From Bacteroidia bacterium (lineage in GTDB: Bacteria > Bacteroidota > Bacteroidia > Chitinophagales > Chitinophagaceae), in the NCBI GenBank assembly GCA_030429205.1, contig JAUICZ010000003.1, positions 1 to 64,000 on the forward strand: a stretch of DNA of 64,000 nt. Reading direction: 5' to 3'. This document shows positions 9,116 to 18,771 of this stretch, in pieces. Every line of letters begins with the position of its first letter. Positions within the stretch are counted from its first letter, which is position 1. A program made the translations under genes and the position numbers. The notes beneath the pieces are model-generated. The model saw only the letters and a list, made by a program, of their open reading frames with translations. It did not search any database and was not told the origin of the DNA.

Positions 9116-9589
9116 ATGTACAGAATATTATTAATTCTATTGTTATCTGTGGGTTTTGGCAATGCTTATGCGCAACCGCAACAGGTACAAATGCGCAAGC
9201 TACAGGGCTATTATTATAACGGTAGCGATGCCAGGTTAAAGAGTGGTGTAAACTGCTTTGTGATTACAGAGAAGAAAGATTACGAAAGACATTTTGGAAC
9301 GGGACGCGGGGACATGCCTGATTTTGAAAAAAATTGGATACTAATACTCGTGATGCCTGCCACCAAAAAAGATATTTTTCTCGACTTTAATAGCGTATCT
9401 ATGAAAGCAGGCAATTTTATAGAAGTATATTGCGACTTTAATAAATTAAGAGGTAAGCAACTAACATACGAAACCAACCCACTGGCTGTTTGTATGATAC
9501 CTGCTTTTGACAACGTAAACGTCGTTAACTTTTACGAAGAGCGAAAAAAAGGCTTAGAATTAGCTGCAAAAATTGAAGTAAAACATTAA
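9116..9589 (+). CDS. Secreted protein, first of a tandem paralogous pair
   Basis: I chose the ATG at 9116 over the TTG at 9110; it gives a good signal peptide (MYRILLILL...GNAYAQ, cleavage after about residue 20). The mature domain of about 135 residues begins GYYYNGSDARLKSGVNCFVI and ends VNFYEERKK. The next gene encodes the same domain pattern (GYFLKNDVTLGTGVSYMVAT ... VSFYEGNK), so the pair arose by tandem duplication. It is probably a small beta-rich periplasmic protein of unknown function. The next ORF starts 2 bases after its stop, which implies an operon with 9592 and 10132. Confidence 0.78.
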   Translation: MYRILLILLLSVGFGNAYAQPQQVQMRKLQGYYYNGSDARLKSGVNCFVITEKKDYERHFGTGRGDMPDFEKNWILILVMPATKKDIFLDFNSVSMKAGNFIEVYCDFNKLRGKQLTYETNPLAVCMIPAFDNVNVVNFYEERKKGLELAAKIEVKH

Positions 9590-9591
9590 TC

Positions 9592-10125
9592 ATGACCCGT
9601 AAAATCAACTCATTACTACTTGTACTGGCTATAACAACACTATTTATAGCCTGCGACAACAACACACAAGAAGAAAAAACAGACACGACTATCCCTACAG
9701 TAGACCAAACTGCAGGAGAAACTGTTACACTAACACCCCTGAGCAGTGGCTACTTTTTAAAGAACGATGTTACACTTGGGACAGGAGTAAGTTATATGGT
9801 TGCCACGCAAGAAACATCTTTGACAAACAACTTCGGCTACGGTGCAGTAATGGGCGAAGATCATCAACACCCTAACTTTGAACAAAGCTTTGTGTTGGCC
9901 ATTGCTGTAAACATGAAGGGAAAAACAGTAGTACCCTCTTTTTCTGCAGCAAAACTTGTAGACGGTAATCTAAGAGTCTCTTGCAATATTAAAGTTACTG
10001 CAGAAAGTGCTACATACGAATCTACCCCTATTGCATTGGCGAGTGTACAACGCGATGAACGTATCCAATCAGTTTCTTTTTATGAAGGCAATAAGCTAAG
10101 TAGAACAATAGAGCTGGCTCAATAG
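9592..10125 (+). CDS. Lipoprotein, second of a tandem paralogous pair
   Basis: A lipoprotein of 177 residues with a signal ending LFIAC (Cys21), then an acidic/Thr-rich linker and a domain matching the preceding gene. Shared positions include G-Y-[FY], GV near the start, NF with one intervening residue, a conserved [DN]FE, an L-x-[VA]-SC/YC strand, a TYE[ST]-P-[IL]-A segment and a terminal [NS]FYE. One paralogue is therefore secreted free and the other is lipid-anchored. They may act together on a common ligand or surface (inference). Confidence 0.78.
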   Translation: MTRKINSLLLVLAITTLFIACDNNTQEEKTDTTIPTVDQTAGETVTLTPLSSGYFLKNDVTLGTGVSYMVATQETSLTNNFGYGAVMGEDHQHPNFEQSFVLAIAVNMKGKTVVPSFSAAKLVDGNLRVSCNIKVTAESATYESTPIALASVQRDERIQSVSFYEGNKLSRTIELAQ

Positions 10126-10131
10126 AAGACT

Positions 10132-10695
10132 GTGAAGAAACCTAAAGTTTTAGCTATCTCTGGTAGCACTAAGCAACAATCTACCAGCTTATCCATACTC
10201 AGCTATATTAAAGAAACGTTTAACGACACTCTCGAACTTGTTATATATAATAAGCTTGCATCACTACCCCATTTCAATCCTGATATAAAAGAGGCTGATC
10301 TACCACAAGAGGTTAAAGAGCTCAGAGAACTAATATTGTCTGCGGATGGTGTATTATTCTGTACTCCGGAATATGTTTTTAGCTTGCCCGGCAGTTTAAA
10401 AAATGTTATTGAATGGCAAGTGGCCGCTACCCTTTTTTCGGCTAAGCCAGTAGCCATTATTGTGGCAGCAGCATCGGGAGATGCTGCTTTTGAATCGCTT
10501 AGTTTAATATTAACCACCATTGAAGCTCAATTGCCAAACTCATCGAAGCTACTTGTAAAAGGAGCCAAAGGAAAAATAAGTGCAGAAGGTAGCATAACTG
10601 ACCATGCTCTTGAAGCTGAGATAAAAAAGGTAATAGGTTCTCTAATACAAACTATTACCAGTGGAGCTAATGTAGCAACAAAGTATATGGATTAA
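10132..10695 (+). CDS. NAD(P)H-dependent FMN reductase family protein
   Basis: A flavodoxin-fold protein of 187 residues starting with GTG. The phosphate-binding loop SGSTKQQSTS (residues 10-19) and the flavin-contact segment TPEYVFSLPGSLKNVIEW identify the NADPH-dependent FMN reductase/azoreductase/chromate reductase family. Members transfer electrons from NAD(P)H to flavin and then to quinones or xenobiotics; the physiological acceptor is unknown. It starts 6 bases after the lipoprotein gene and is probably in the same transcript. Confidence 0.87.
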   Translation: MKKPKVLAISGSTKQQSTSLSILSYIKETFNDTLELVIYNKLASLPHFNPDIKEADLPQEVKELRELILSADGVLFCTPEYVFSLPGSLKNVIEWQVAATLFSAKPVAIIVAAASGDAAFESLSLILTTIEAQLPNSSKLLVKGAKGKISAEGSITDHALEAEIKKVIGSLIQTITSGANVATKYMD

Positions 10696-10727
10696 CAAAG
10701 TATGTTATACAAGATAGAATACGTCCC

Positions 10728-10940
10728 CTACAACCACCTTACCGGGTTTCTGCGACGCATGAGTATGTAGTTCTTCATATTCTTCCAGAAAGCCAGTATC
10801 ATGTAAATGATAATAGGCGAACCCAGCGTGAGGAATGAAATGTATATAAACCACAAACGAATGCGAGAGGTGGCTACGCCTAAACGCTCTCCTATAGAGT
10901 TGCAAACACCAAATGCTTTCCACTCTATAAAACTCTTCAT
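10728..10940 (-). CDS. PspC domain-containing small membrane protein
   Basis: A protein of 70 residues from the ATG at 10940; a start at 10961 would add 7 residues. The features WKAFGVCNSIGERLGVATSRIRLWFIY and a following transmembrane helix (about FLTLGSPIIIYMILAF) are characteristic of the PspC family. In enterobacteria PspC takes part in the phage-shock response to envelope stress. Many Bacteroidota encode such short stand-alone PspC proteins without other psp genes, and none is seen nearby. It faces away from the aconitase gene's terminator and appears monocistronic. Confidence 0.8.
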   Translation of the reverse strand: MKSFIEWKAFGVCNSIGERLGVATSRIRLWFIYISFLTLGSPIIIYMILAFWKNMKNYILMRRRNPVRWL

Positions 10941-11023
10941 GTTGTATAAACGGCTGCGCATAGTGCTATAAAAATATCGATTTTTTTGCTTTCAAACTAT
11001 AGCAGCAATTAACATATTATGAA

Positions 11024-11056
11024 AAAGCCCTGTTGGCAGAGAACCAACAGGGCTTT
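11024..11056. terminator. Terminator of the aconitase gene
   Basis: A 13-bp perfect stem, AAAGCCCTGTTGG (11024-11036) with CCAACAGGGCTTT (11044-11056), and a 7-base loop. It lies just downstream of the aconitase stop on the minus strand, with a U-rich run after the stem. Confidence 0.85.
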
Positions 11057-11079
11057 AAATTTTATTTACGATGTGCTAC

Positions 11080-13344
11080 TTAGCTACCAAATTGCTCACG
11101 TATCACATTCAACGCACCACCTTTTTTGAACCAGTCAATTTGCTGTTCGTTATAAGTGTGGTTCACTTTTATCTCATCTTTGCTACCATCAGCATGGTTC
11201 AATACCACTGTTAATTGCTTACCCGGCGCAAACTCTGTTAAACCTACGATATCAATGCTATCATCTTCCTGCACCTTGTCGTAATCTGCTTTATCAGCAA
11301 AAGTCAAACCAAGCATACCTTGCTTCTTCAGGTTAGTTTCGTGGATACGAGCAAAACTCTTAACGATCACCGCACGTACGCCTAAGTGACGAGGCTCCAT
11401 TGCCGCATGCTCACGAGAGCTACCTTCACCATAGTTTTCGTCACCAACAACTACACTACCGATACCCGCAGCTTTGTAAGCCCTTGCCGTTGCAGGCACT
11501 TCACCGTATTCGCCGGTAATTTGGTTCTTAACAGTATTAGTTTCTTTATTGTAGGCGTTAATAGCGCCTATCAACATGTTATTAGATATATTATCTAAGT
11601 GACCACGGAACTTCAACCATGGACCAGCCATTGAGATATGGTCAGTAGTACATTTACCGAACGCTTTTATCAACAGCTTCATACCTGTAAGATCTGTACC
11701 TTCCCATGGAGTAAATGGCGTTAATAGTTGTAAACGATTGCTTTCAGGGTTCACAACAACATTTACACCGCTGCCATCTTCTGCCGGAGCCTGGTAACCA
11801 GCATCTTCTACTGCGAAACCTATAGTTGGCAATTCAAGACCTTGTGGCTCATCTAGCATTACCTCTTCACCATTCTCGTTCATCAACTTATCCGTCATTG
11901 GGTTGAAACCAAGTTTACCACTCAACGCAAATGCTGTAACAATTTCAGGAGAAGCTACGAATGCGTGTGTAGACGAGTTACCATCGTTACGCTTAGCAAA
12001 GTTTCTGTTGAAAGAAGTTACAATTGTATTCTTACGAGAAGGGTCGTCCATATGACGTGCCCACTGACCGATACATGGTCCGCAAGCGTTTGCCAATACA
12101 ACACCACCCATTTTATCGAAAGTGTTCAAGAAACCATCACGCTCGATTGTGAAACGTACCATTTCAGAACCCGGAGTGATCGTAAACTCGCTCTTCGCTT
12201 TCAATCCTTTAGCCATTGCATCTTCTGCAATAGAAGCAGAACGGCTGATATCTTCGTAAGAAGAGTTCGTACAAGAACCTATCAAAGCAACCTCAACATC
12301 TTCTGGCCATCCTTCCTTCTCAAGAGTTTCCTGCATTTTGCTGATAGGAGTAGCTAAATCCGGAGTGAAAGGGCCGTTTACGTGAGGCTCTAATTCACTA
12401 AGGTTTATTTCAATTACCTGATCATAATATTTCTCAGGCTCTGCATATACTTCAGCATCACTGCGTAAATGCTCTTTTACACCATCAGCCAGATCAGCCA
12501 CATCAGGACGATCTGTACCACGTAAGTAAGCACCCATCTTATCATCGTATGCAAAAAGAGAACAAGTAGCACCGATCTCTGCACCCATGTTACAGATGGT
12601 ACCTTTACCCGTTGCACTTAGGCTCTCTGCACCGTCACCAAAATATTCTACAATAGCTCCGGTACCACCTTTTACGGTTAGTATACCAGCTACTTTAAGT
12701 ATTACATCTTTTGCAGATGTCCAACCGCTCATTTTACCGGTTAGTTTCACACCTATTAGTTTTGGCATTTTAAGCTCCCATGCTAAACCAGCCATAACAT
12801 CAACAGCATCAGCACCACCAACACCAATAGCGATCATACCCAAACCACCCGCATTTGGCGTGTGGCTATCTGTACCGATCATCATACCGCCCGGGAATGC
12901 ATAGTTCTCAAGCACCACCTGGTGAATGATACCCGCACCCGGCTTCCAGAAACCAATACCATATTTATCAGATACTGATGAAAGGAAATCATATACTTCC
13001 TTGTTTACATCATTCGCTTTAGCCAAATCTTTTTCAGCACCTATTTCTGCCTGTATCAAGTGGTCACAATGTACCGAACTTGGAACAGCTACATTATCAC
13101 GACCACAAGTCATGAATTGTAATAATGCCATTTGTGCAGTAGCATCCTGCATAGCCACACGGTCTGGCGCAAAGTTCACGTAATCTTTTCCACGCTCGTA
13201 AGCCGCACTTGCAGGCTCAAATACGTGTGCGTACAATATTTTTTCAGAGAATGTAAGCGGACGGCCTAATAGTTGCCTTGCTGTGTTTATTTTGTCAGGA
13301 TACTCGCTGTATACTTTTTTGATCAGATCGATATCGAATGCCAT
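11080..13344 (-). CDS. acn: Aconitate hydratase (mitochondrial-type)
   Basis: A 4Fe-4S aconitase of 754 residues catalysing citrate to isocitrate in the TCA cycle. Cluster ligands are Cys358 (in GSCTNSS), Cys421 and Cys424 (in ACGPCIGQW); these numbers coincide with those I recall for pig mitochondrial aconitase. [21 protein letters not shown] and the C-terminal swivel-domain signature [15 protein letters not shown] are intact. The length matches the mitochondrial-type subfamily rather than the roughly 900-residue AcnA or AcnB. No citrate synthase or isocitrate dehydrogenase gene is adjacent. Transcription is monocistronic and ends at the hairpin at 11024-11056. Confidence 0.97.
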   Translation of the reverse strand: MAFDIDLIKKVYSEYPDKINTARQLLGRPLTFSEKILYAHVFEPASAAYERGKDYVNFAPDRVAMQDATAQMALLQFMTCGRDNVAVPSSVHCDHLIQAEIGAEKDLAKANDVNKEVYDFLSSVSDKYGIGFWKPGAGIIHQVVLENYAFPGGMMIGTDSHTPNAGGLGMIAIGVGGADAVDVMAGLAWELKMPKLIGVKLTGKMSGWTSAKDVILKVAGILTVKGGTGAIVEYFGDGAESLSATGKGTICNMGAEIGATCSLFAYDDKMGAYLRGTDRPDVADLADGVKEHLRSDAEVYAEPEKYYDQVIEINLSELEPHVNGPFTPDLATPISKMQETLEKEGWPEDVEVALIGSCTNSSYEDISRSASIAEDAMAKGLKAKSEFTITPGSEMVRFTIERDGFLNTFDKMGGVVLANACGPCIGQWARHMDDPSRKNTIVTSFNRNFAKRNDGNSSTHAFVASPEIVTAFALSGKLGFNPMTDKLMNENGEEVMLDEPQGLELPTIGFAVEDAGYQAPAEDGSGVNVVVNPESNRLQLLTPFTPWEGTDLTGMKLLIKAFGKCTTDHISMAGPWLKFRGHLDNISNNMLIGAINAYNKETNTVKNQITGEYGEVPATARAYKAAGIGSVVVGDENYGEGSSREHAAMEPRHLGVRAVIVKSFARIHETNLKKQGMLGLTFADKADYDKVQEDDSIDIVGLTEFAPGKQLTVVLNHADGSKDEIKVNHTYNEQQIDWFKKGGALNVIREQFGS

Positions 13345-13468
13345 AGAACTTATTTAATTCGGTGGATAATACTGTTATCTAAGAGGCTGCGAAATTACCG
13401 AAAAACACCCGATTTTTAAAGCTTTTCCCGATAATATAAACACACAGTTACATATAGATAATCTATAA

Positions 13469-14635
13469 TCAATCCTCCACCCTTTCTACTTCTTCGTGAA
13501 TCTTTTTCAAGTAACTAATACTAAAGTTGATCTTTAGCTCTGTCCACATAGGTAAATGGTCTGACATTTGAAATGTACGCCACTCGTCTTTATAATATTT
13601 TTTTATTGATTCGTCTGTAGCTATCAGCTCTTGCAGGTTTTCTATTTGCCCCTGTAGTTCATCTTTAGATTTTTGGCTTCTTGCTCTGGCTTTTGCTGCT
13701 TTCTTTTGGGCTATCCGGCCATTCACATTGGCTAGTATATCCTTTTTATAGTCGTCCCACTGGCGGGTAGTAAATACTTTGTTGAAGTAATTGTATGCCC
13801 CTGCACTGTTTTCTCCATCACCAAGTACTACTTCTCCTTTTCGCTCACGATAGGCTATCTGATCGTAGTACATGGTTTGTTTCATATTAGTATACACCGG
13901 TTTTTTCTTCAATGGCTCCGGTATAGTAAAACCTTTACCGCCATCTTCCAGCGCTTCCATGGTTTTATGTTCGGGACTTACAATATTGAAATCCCCTAAT
14001 AGTATCAGATTTTCATCATACTTTTTTGCGCGCTTTACCATAGCTTTTGCCAACTTATCTATTTCGTCTACCCTGCGTGCCATGGCGTCACTGCTTTCTG
14101 ATGCACTACCATAGTATATATGCACTGTACATAGCTTAAAACTAAACCAACCCGATTGGAATGAAACAATAAACGGGGTACGTGCAAACTGCAGGTTGTC
14201 ATTCACCAGGTTTTTATTGCCTAATACTATTTCGCCGGCCAGCTTCTTGAAATCGACACGTTTAGTATCGTACACAAATACCATACGCTCACTATTACCA
14301 GACACATCTGTCATTATGTAGTCCCAATCTGGCCCAAGTATATACATCAGCTTTTTAAAACCGTACAGGTTATCATTCACTTCTTGCAGTGCCACAAGGT
14401 CGTATGCCGATATTGTTTCTGCCAGGTAATAAAAGCTTTCTTTAAGGCGAGGACCATGACCGTATTTGTTTGAATCAAAATCACGGATATTCCAGGTGGC
14501 GATCAGGATATTCTCGTTAAATAGTTTTTGCGGAACTTTTATCGCAAGATCTTTTTTGAGTGCTACCAATCTTTTGGTTATCCTGTAACGTTCACCTTTA
14601 TTCTTGAAATCATTTTTAAGTGCATAGTACCTCAT
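13469..14635 (-). CDS. Endonuclease/exonuclease/phosphatase (EEP) family protein
   Basis: A protein of 388 residues with the EEP-fold motifs in order: ATWNIRDFDSN (metal/active site), LQEVND (metal-binding Glu), a VHIYYGS strand, LLGDFNI (catalytic Asp/Asn) and a terminal SDHLPMW (catalytic His). A basic, coiled-coil-like insertion (KKDILANVNG...AKARARSQKSKDEL) separates the last two motifs. No signal peptide is visible, so it is probably cytoplasmic. The substrate may be DNA, a nucleotide or a phospholipid; sequence does not decide. Confidence 0.85.
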   Translation of the reverse strand: MRYYALKNDFKNKGERYRITKRLVALKKDLAIKVPQKLFNENILIATWNIRDFDSNKYGHGPRLKESFYYLAETISAYDLVALQEVNDNLYGFKKLMYILGPDWDYIMTDVSGNSERMVFVYDTKRVDFKKLAGEIVLGNKNLVNDNLQFARTPFIVSFQSGWFSFKLCTVHIYYGSASESSDAMARRVDEIDKLAKAMVKRAKKYDENLILLGDFNIVSPEHKTMEALEDGGKGFTIPEPLKKKPVYTNMKQTMYYDQIAYRERKGEVVLGDGENSAGAYNYFNKVFTTRQWDDYKKDILANVNGRIAQKKAAKARARSQKSKDELQGQIENLQELIATDESIKKYYKDEWRTFQMSDHLPMWTELKINFSISYLKKIHEEVERVED

Positions 14636-14765
14636 GGTTGTTCGTTTTAGTATTCTATAAATTTCTGAAAACTATGTGATAAATAATAAGGAGAAAAACA
14701 CCCTGTTACAAAAGAATAACTTTCGTTTATCGTTTATATAGACTTTGCTCTAAACAATCAATAAA

Positions 14766-14793
14766 AAAGGGCCACTGGTATTAGAGGCCCTTT
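14766..14793. terminator. Terminator downstream of the T9SS tail-fibre-like gene
   Basis: The stem AAAGGGCC (14766-14773) with GGCCCTTT (14786-14793) has a 12-base loop and lies just beyond the stop of the minus-strand gene at 14829. Moderate strength. Confidence 0.65.
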
Positions 14794-14828
14794 GCATGAT
14801 ATCAATTGTTTCTAAGAACTTGTTACAA

Positions 14829-16589
14829 CTATTCTGACAAGATCATCCTCTTTGTTGCTACTTCAGCCCCATCAACCACCAAAGAATACAAATACATACC
14901 CGCAGCCAGTTCTGTTGCGTCAACATGCACTTCACCTTCGCTTCTTGTATCTAATTCATAGGTTTTAAGCAGCCTTCCGTTAAGATCATATATAGCCATG
15001 CTTGCTTTAGTAAAACTTTCCGGCAAACGATAGCTGATAGTTGTATACCCTCTAAACGGATTAGGGTTGTTTTGAAACAATTCTGCTACAGTTTTTGTTT
15101 TATCTGTTATTCCGGTACTGTTAGCTTCAAGTATTCTCAGGCGTTCTTCGAGGCTCTGTATTTTAGAATTTTGAGATTCAATGATCGCCTGTTGTTCTTG
15201 CATACCCTTTGTCAACACCGGAATCATTGAAATGTAGTCTACAGCATAGTCCCCCTTATCATCTATTATCACAGTGTTAGGCAATACTTTTTCTAACTCC
15301 TGAGCAATAAACCCTGAATGTTTTATGTAATCAAAACCTTTTTCAGGATACCTTTTTGAATCCCAATAATATTCTACCGGGTTGAGTTCCATGATTTTTT
15401 CCAAACTACTACCCATGCGCTCAATATCAGTTTTATATTTTTTGTCAGAGGTAACAACAAGAGTCGTACTTCTGATCAGTCCGCTAACATCCAGCTTTAC
15501 TGTTTGAGGGCCAGGAGTACCTCCCGTAAGAGCACCACCACCGGTATACGCAAATCCCGATGTTTTGTTTATTCCCACAGTGGTACCGTCATCATATATC
15601 TGGCTGCAATCAAGGTTGCCTGATGCATCAATCGTTTTAGGTATCATATCAGTTGTAGCACAAGCATTCTGAACTAATCCTGAACCTACAGAAACATTAC
15701 TGCTAAATACATATCCATTTGCGTCTGTCACTAATATTGTTCCGGTTGTACTCGAAGGCAGACCTTCGTGCCTTACAGTTCCTCTCGTGTGGAAATTTGC
15801 AGTTGGTGTCATAGCGGGAGCCGTACCTGTAAGCATTGGGAAATTAATACCTACATTATTACTGGATACAACAATAGATCTTGTTGGCAAACCTCCTCCG
15901 ATGTTGATCCTGTTAGTTATAAAAAAGTCCTGATCTCTGTCGATGCCTGCATCATAGAATACCTGTGCTGAGCCGTTAGTTTGGGTAAACCTCATCATAC
16001 GTCCCAATGTATTTACAGCGGGTAACGAGCTTTGAGCCTGACTAAAACTTGCCCCTGTAATATTACAGCCAATATTAAACGGGTAAGAATAACCTACAAT
16101 GTCTTGTCCCCATACTGATAGGTTACCATTATTTGTAGAACTTTGACCAACCTGTACAACGCCTATTCCTGTTATTGGATCGGTTACGTTTATTCTCATT
16201 TGTTCTACATTATTTGTCCTGAATGCCAGAGGTGCAGCATCATTTGTCCCTACATAGTTTGTTAAAGGATTAGTAGAAAAATTACCTGTCGTAAGCCATG
16301 CATTACTCAAAAAGGTATTGACGTTTAACCATGAAAGATTGCCTGAGGCATCGGATCCTATTATACGGGGAGCAGTATTATCATTTATTAACCCCTCGAA
16401 CCTTACATCATCGGTTGTGTGTAACTGAGCTGTCGGTGATGATGTTCCAATACCTATATCAAGTGGAGTTACGCTTAATGTACTGTTTATGCCATAGAGT
16501 GTTGATGACGAGCCGGCATGCCAGGATTGTGCGATGACGCTTGTGCTTAATCCTAAAAAGATAAAGCAACTCAATAGTTGTTTTTTCAT
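14829..16589 (-). CDS. Secreted protein with S74 intramolecular chaperone and T9SS sorting tail
   Basis: This protein has 586 residues. A signal peptide (about 1-20, ending VIAQ) precedes a repetitive Gly/Thr/Asn-rich region resembling the fibre proteins of phage tails. Next comes a peptidase-S74-type intramolecular chaperone starting at Ser381 (TSDKKYKTDIERMG) and containing SGFIAQELEKVLP and DYISMIPVLTKGMQEQ. A coiled coil (about EQQAIIESQNSKIQSLEERLRILEA) follows. The C-terminus is a type A T9SS domain with NPNPFRGYTTISY, AIYDLNGRLLKTY, AGMYLYSLVVDG and a basic end. It is therefore probably trimeric, exported through T9SS and surface-attached. In phage relatives the S74 domain cleaves itself just before the Ser; whether that happens here is unknown. 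Confidence 0.85.
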   Translation of the reverse strand: MKKQLLSCFIFLGLSTSVIAQSWHAGSSSTLYGINSTLSVTPLDIGIGTSSPTAQLHTTDDVRFEGLINDNTAPRIIGSDASGNLSWLNVNTFLSNAWLTTGNFSTNPLTNYVGTNDAAPLAFRTNNVEQMRINVTDPITGIGVVQVGQSSTNNGNLSVWGQDIVGYSYPFNIGCNITGASFSQAQSSLPAVNTLGRMMRFTQTNGSAQVFYDAGIDRDQDFFITNRINIGGGLPTRSIVVSSNNVGINFPMLTGTAPAMTPTANFHTRGTVRHEGLPSSTTGTILVTDANGYVFSSNVSVGSGLVQNACATTDMIPKTIDASGNLDCSQIYDDGTTVGINKTSGFAYTGGGALTGGTPGPQTVKLDVSGLIRSTTLVVTSDKKYKTDIERMGSSLEKIMELNPVEYYWDSKRYPEKGFDYIKHSGFIAQELEKVLPNTVIIDDKGDYAVDYISMIPVLTKGMQEQQAIIESQNSKIQSLEERLRILEANSTGITDKTKTVAELFQNNPNPFRGYTTISYRLPESFTKASMAIYDLNGRLLKTYELDTRSEGEVHVDATELAAGMYLYSLVVDGAEVATKRMILSE

Positions 16590-16810
16590 AAAATATAATT
16601 TTCAGATGATGCCTACTCTGGTACGGATTTTCGGCTTAGTCCGGGATTTAAAGGATAGTTTTTGCTAAATCCGTTATGAAATTCGTTTTTAGCAGACGGG
16701 CAAACTAAGGGCCTTTTATAACTGGTAAGAATATCAGATAAGTGGTAATGTCAGCCAATATCTGTTTATATGTGTTATAGGAGTTCCATATAAGAATAGC
16801 ATAAAACAAT

Positions 16811-16833
16811 AAAGCCCCGCGTTGCGAGGCTTT
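16811..16833. terminator. Terminator of the leucine dehydrogenase gene
   Basis: The stem AAAGCC-CGC with GCG-GGCTTT around GTT has one mismatch. It is flanked by A- and T-rich sequence and lies 20 bases beyond the stop of the minus-strand gene at 16855. Confidence 0.7.
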
Positions 16834-16854
16834 ATAATATTTGAATATTGTGTA

Positions 16855-17925
16855 TTACAATCTTGCATTAACTGCAGCAATAGCTTCTAACCTGCGTTGA
16901 GCGATCTTCATAGCTGCCGCCTGCGTGTGTATCTTTTCTTCATCTGCCAGATCAAATATCTCTAACGTACGATCATAAATTTGCTCTACCTGCCCCATAA
17001 CACGGTCACGATTATAACCATCTAACTCTGCACTTACATTTACTAAACCACCTGCGTTGATCAGGAAGTCAGGAGCATAAAGAATACCTTTCTCTATTAG
17101 CATTGGTCCATGCTTATCTTCTACAGCCAGTTGGTTGTTTGCAGCACCTGCTATGATAGCACATTTCATTTTAGAAATGCTATCGTCGTTTACAGTTGCA
17201 CCCAAAGCACAAGGAGCATAAATGTCCATCTCCATGTTAAAGATATCATCGTTGTTGATGATCTTTACTTTACCAAACTTATCTACTGTTTCTTTCAGCT
17301 TAGGCTCACTGATATCTGCAATAAATACTTGCGCACCAGCTTCAACTAAATGACCTACTAAGTATTGTCCGACATGACCAACACCCTGCACCAATACTTT
17401 TTTACCACTCAGGTCATCGTTACCCCACATCTTTTTAGCAGATGCCTTCATACCCATAAACACACCATAAGCAGTAAAAGGAGAAGGATCTCCACTACCA
17501 CCCATAAACTCAGGCACGCCTGTAACATGTTCTGTTTCCATTGCGATGTATTCCATATCGCGAGCAGAAGTGTTCACATCCTCTGCGGTAATGTACTTAC
17601 CATTCAGGCTGTCTACAAACCTTCCGTACCTGCGCCATAATGCTTCTGATTTGATCTTAGATGCATCACCAACGATCACGGCTTTACCACCACCAAGGTT
17701 CAAACCACTTATCGCAGCTTTATATGTCATACCACGGCTTAAACGAAGCGCATCAACTACAGCATCTTCATGACTGCTATAGTTCCACAAACGAGTACCA
17801 CCTAAAGCAGGACCTAATGTTGTGTTATGAATAGCGATGATTGCGTTCAATCCTGATTTCGGATCGTGGCAGAAAACCAGTTGCTCGTGCTCGAGCTCTT
17901 GCATGTGTTCAAATACGGATGGCAT
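16855..17925 (-). CDS. Leucine/Glu/Phe/Val-type amino acid dehydrogenase
   Basis: A 356-residue NAD-dependent amino acid dehydrogenase. I start it at the ATG at 17925 (MPSVFEHMQELEHEQLVF), which matches the family N-terminus; the frame runs 27 codons upstream without coding character. Features are GPALGGTRLW, the catalytic-lysine region YKAAISGLNLGGGKAVI, and a Rossmann motif VLVQGVGHVGQYLV. The length and N-terminus fit leucine dehydrogenase, which oxidatively deaminates branched-chain amino acids to 2-oxo acids. A TACTTTTG element lies 19 bases upstream. Confidence 0.9.
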   Translation of the reverse strand: MPSVFEHMQELEHEQLVFCHDPKSGLNAIIAIHNTTLGPALGGTRLWNYSSHEDAVVDALRLSRGMTYKAAISGLNLGGGKAVIVGDASKIKSEALWRRYGRFVDSLNGKYITAEDVNTSARDMEYIAMETEHVTGVPEFMGGSGDPSPFTAYGVFMGMKASAKKMWGNDDLSGKKVLVQGVGHVGQYLVGHLVEAGAQVFIADISEPKLKETVDKFGKVKIINNDDIFNMEMDIYAPCALGATVNDDSISKMKCAIIAGAANNQLAVEDKHGPMLIEKGILYAPDFLINAGGLVNVSAELDGYNRDRVMGQVEQIYDRTLEIFDLADEEKIHTQAAAMKIAQRRLEAIAAVNARL

Positions 17926-17943
17926 ATTCTGAAAATTAGGGTG

Positions 17944-17951
17944 CAAAAGTA
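17944..17951 (-). promoter_or_regulatory. Minus-7 promoter element for leucine dehydrogenase
   Basis: TACTTTTG on the minus strand fits TAnnTTTG and lies 19 bases before the chosen start codon. This supports the shorter start at 17925, since a start at 18006 would place the element inside the gene. No TTTG is seen at the ideal upstream distance. Confidence 0.45.
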
Positions 17952-18036
17952 GTGAAAACCAGTCTATTTTATGAATTAATACTACATATAAATATTGCCT
18001 ATGCATAACTGATATGCATATTGTTTACATATAACA

Positions 18037-18675
18037 TTACTTCCACTTAATAACAGCATCTTCTGCTATGATGTATATTTCTTTAAAGTCTGGCTGGTTT
18101 ATTTTTTTAGTACCTGTAAACCTCCCAAAGGCCGGCAATATCATTCGTTGATTATCAATACAAAAACAAGGTAATGTAACTGCAAAACGAGACTTTCCCT
18201 TTACCCTGCAAGACGGATGTAAGTGTCCATGCAAATAGAACTTTTGGGGAGCTTGCAACTCATCGTGGCTGATTATAAAAGGGCCTGTATCCAACACTTC
18301 TTTGTGTACTGTCAGCCCCCACTCTATGTACCTTTCCTCAGGCAATATATCATGGTTACCCATTACCAATACTATTTCCAACTCTTTGTGTGCATCCCGC
18401 CAATGTTTAAAACTAAGTGTTTCGTTATTTTCTCTGCTATGAAAGAAATCTCCGGCTACTATTAGTTTTTGTGCACCGGTATCTTTTACTAATGATGCAA
18501 GTATTACCTCATCGCTATGCTGGGCACTTGCCGGTATGGCAACACCATTCTTTCTGAAATGACCGGTTTTACCCCAATGCAAATCAGCAACAATAAGTGT
18601 TTTTTCCGATGGCCAGAATATAGCTCGTTCAGATAATAGTTCCAGTTCAGCTCTCTCTATGTTAACGCGGTGCAT
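18037..18675 (-). CDS. pdeM: PdeM-type metallophosphoesterase (ligase-associated DNA damage response)
   Basis: A calcineurin-like phosphoesterase of 212 residues. The metal-binding motifs appear in order: [14 protein letters not shown] (DxH), VAGDFFHSR (GDxxH), MGNHD (GNHD) and YLHGHLHP (GHxH). The pattern and size match PdeM, usually encoded with an ATP-dependent DNA ligase, an Lhr-like helicase and an exonuclease. None of those partners is present within the window. It is divergent from glyA, with about 96 bases between the starts. Confidence 0.85.
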   Translation of the reverse strand: MHRVNIERAELELLSERAIFWPSEKTLIVADLHWGKTGHFRKNGVAIPASAQHSDEVILASLVKDTGAQKLIVAGDFFHSRENNETLSFKHWRDAHKELEIVLVMGNHDILPEERYIEWGLTVHKEVLDTGPFIISHDELQAPQKFYLHGHLHPSCRVKGKSRFAVTLPCFCIDNQRMILPAFGRFTGTKKINQPDFKEIYIIAEDAVIKWK

Positions 18676-18771
18676 AAGTCTGTAAAAATAAATAAAGACG
18701 GTAAATGTATCCGATCAGGTAACATTATCAAACATAAGCTGTTTGCCTTATATTGCGGTAAAATTTTGAAC

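Noticed and set aside
11965-12357. Plus-strand open frame of 130 residues
   Set aside because: Antisense to aconitase, within the region encoding its cluster ligands.
18670-18771. N-terminal extension of GlyA by 34 codons
   Set aside because: Overlaps the pdeM start, lacks similarity to GlyA, and the ATG at 18772 matches the family N-terminus.
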